A stretch of DNA of 6,404 nt. Source: Flavobacteriales bacterium UBA2426 (GTDB lineage: Bacteria > Bacteroidota > Bacteroidia > Flavobacteriales_F > PHOS-HE28). The position numbers and the translations under genes were made by a program. This document shows, in pieces, positions 5,702-6,404 of the stretch (positions are counted from its first letter, which is position 1; each line of letters starts with the position of its first letter). The stretch lies in the NCBI GenBank assembly GCA_002342985.1, contig DDRC01000054.1, positions 8,249 through 14,652 of the forward strand. Reading direction: 5' to 3'. The notes beneath the pieces were generated by a model. The model had not been told where the DNA came from and made no database searches. It was given only the letters and a program-made list of their open reading frames with translations.

Positions 5702-6404
5702 TCATTGATTGACGAACCGGGCGTGCGCCAGCGGTCTGCCTTCCGCATCCAGCGCAACGATCGTATACAGGCCCGGCGCCAGGGCATCCACATCCAGGAA
5801 CCGGTGCCAGGGAATATCCAGGACCAGGCTGCCCGTGGCGCTCAGCATCCGCAAGCGCTGAACATGCCTGTCATCCATATCGAGCCTTACCAGGCCGCCG
5901 CGGGCCGGATTCGGGATGACGGCCAGGACTGACTGCTGACCGGGCTCTTCCAACCCCGTAGTGATATCGCAGGCATCGCCCTGCCCATTCACATCCGTAT
6001 CGGCCTGGTCAGGATTGTAGACCCAGACGCAATTGTCGCAGGCATCGCCGATGCCGTCACCATCGAAGTCGTCCTGGCCAGGGTTGAAGGAGGTGGCGCA
6101 GTTGTCCATGCAGTCAAGCAGGCCATCGCCGTCGCCATCCGGGTTGGGGATGATGCCTGTGGTGCCGCCCGCACAGGTACCGCAGGCATCCAGGAAGGCT
6201 CCGCCGCCGACCACACCCGCGCAATCAACAGCCTGCAACACGCCCACGCAGAAGCACTGCTCATTCCAGGTGTCGTCCACCGTATTCGGGTTCCCGTCGT
6301 TGCAGGGCGTACCAGGGAGGGCGCTGCCGCCGATGGTGCCCGTGCAATCGATGAGGACACCCGTGCATTCGCAGTTGGCATTCCACGTGTCGTTGCCGGT
6401 GTTC
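5702..6404 (-). CDS. T9SS type A cargo protein with Cys-rich repeats and thrombospondin type 3-like repeats (5' end outside window)
   Basis: The C-terminal 233 residues of a secreted protein running off the right edge. The frame is open back to 6403, so the GTG at 6280 is an internal Val and not a start. Residues 1-39 and 40-80 are two Cys-rich units, each with DTWN, a CxC pair, GVL and DCxG. Residues 89-146 are thrombospondin type 3-like calcium-binding repeats (DGDGDGLLDCMDNC, DDFDGDGIGDACDNC, and DTDVNGQGDACD with one Asp replaced by Asn). Residues 158-233 are a type A sorting domain (SVLAVIPNPARGG, VQRLRMLSATGSLVLDI, LAPGLYTIVALDAEGRPL, ending ARFVNQ). Stop is TGA at 5704-5702. The role is likely a calcium-stabilised surface or secreted protein; an enzymatic domain could lie upstream but is not visible. 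Confidence 0.88.
   Translation of the reverse strand, partial: NTGNDTWNANCECTGVLIDCTGTIGGSALPGTPCNDGNPNTVDDTWNEQCFCVGVLQAVDCAGVVGGGAFLDACGTCAGGTTGIIPNPDGDGDGLLDCMDNCATSFNPGQDDFDGDGIGDACDNCVWVYNPDQADTDVNGQGDACDITTGLEEPGQQSVLAVIPNPARGGLVRLDMDDRHVQRLRMLSATGSLVLDIPWHRFLDVDALAPGLYTIVALDAEGRPLAHARFVNQ
5705..5932 (-). other. T9SS type A C-terminal sorting domain
   Basis: The final 76 residues begin SVLAVIPNPARGG, with the classical PNP motif, followed by RLRMLSATGSLVLDI, an L-A-P-G-L-Y-T step and a short last strand. This matches the type A sorting domain fold and marks the protein as T9SS cargo. Confidence 0.9.
5966..6139 (-). other. Thrombospondin type 3-like calcium-binding repeats
   Basis: Three successive DxDxDG-type loops are each followed by a D-x-C or D-A-C-D motif and, for the first two, by DNC plus an NP-x-Q step (NPGQDD, NPDQAD). 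This is the type 3 repeat layout, with acidic side chains that bind calcium in the family. The third loop has Asn at one usual Asp position. Confidence 0.88.
6164..6403 (-). repeat. Two tandem ~40-residue Cys-rich repeats
   Basis: Unit 1 (6403-6287, 39 residues) and unit 2 (6286-6164, 41 residues) share the order N-T-x-x-D-T-W-N-x-x-C-x-C-x-G-V-L, D-C-x-G, then a GG-A-L/F segment. Unit 1 ends PGTPCNDGNP, leading into unit 2. The array probably continues beyond the window, since unit 1 begins at the edge in mid-pattern. I recognise the repeat style from Bacteroidota secreted proteins but cannot give it a family name. Confidence 0.75.

Noticed and set aside
5187..5705. Minus-strand open frame of 172 codons opposite the type B sorting domain
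   Set aside because: No recognisable protein pattern; it overlaps the conserved C-terminus of the large protein and the terminator region.
6278..6280. GTG as start codon of the minus-strand gene
   Set aside because: The frame continues upstream with a matching repeat unit to the window edge, so this codon is internal.

Overview
The window looks like a chromosomal piece of a GC-rich member of the Bacteroidota, probably Flavobacteriales. The main evidence is three surface or secreted proteins carrying type IX secretion system (T9SS) C-terminal sorting domains, two of type A and one of type B (gliding-motility-associated, CHU_C-like). Supporting evidence is a Bacteroidota-style 6-phosphofructokinase and a putative Bacteroidota-type promoter (TTG - 19 bp - TATACTTG). 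The organism call is inference from protein families; there is no rRNA or other marker gene.

Layout. (1) 1-816, plus strand: the 3' part of a T9SS type A cargo protein with Asp-box (BNR-like) motifs. It is split by a single in-frame TAG at 325-327, although the reading frame stays protein-like on both sides. (2) 813-1799, plus strand: pfkA, an ATP-dependent 6-phosphofructokinase that looks complete. Its ATG overlaps the preceding TGA by four bases (ATGA). (3) 1800-1862: a short intergenic gap with a putative promoter. (4) 1863-5642, plus strand: a 1259-residue secreted modular protein. It has a signal peptide, a Cys-rich N-terminal domain of about 180 residues, ten tandem repeats of 79-81 residues each with one conserved Cys pair, a PKD domain, a second PKD-like segment and a type B T9SS sorting domain. 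(5) 5643-5701: a short convergent gap with a hairpin that suits termination of the minus-strand gene. (6) 5702-6404, minus strand: the C-terminal 233 residues of another T9SS type A cargo protein, with two Cys-rich units of about 40 residues, thrombospondin type 3-like calcium-binding repeats and a sorting domain. Its 5' end lies beyond the right edge.

Functionally, the three cargo proteins would cross the inner membrane by Sec and the outer membrane by T9SS, ending up on the cell surface or in the medium, probably as adhesins or structural proteins. pfkA is a cytoplasmic glycolytic gene and seems a chance neighbour, though the ATGA overlap suggests it is co-translated with the upstream gene. 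No T9SS machinery, mobile element, CRISPR array, tRNA or rRNA gene was seen. There is no gene-free stretch over about 65 bases. I found no clear new system. The most notable items are the uniform Cys-paired repeat array, the unassigned N-terminal domain, and the isolated TAG in an otherwise intact gene.
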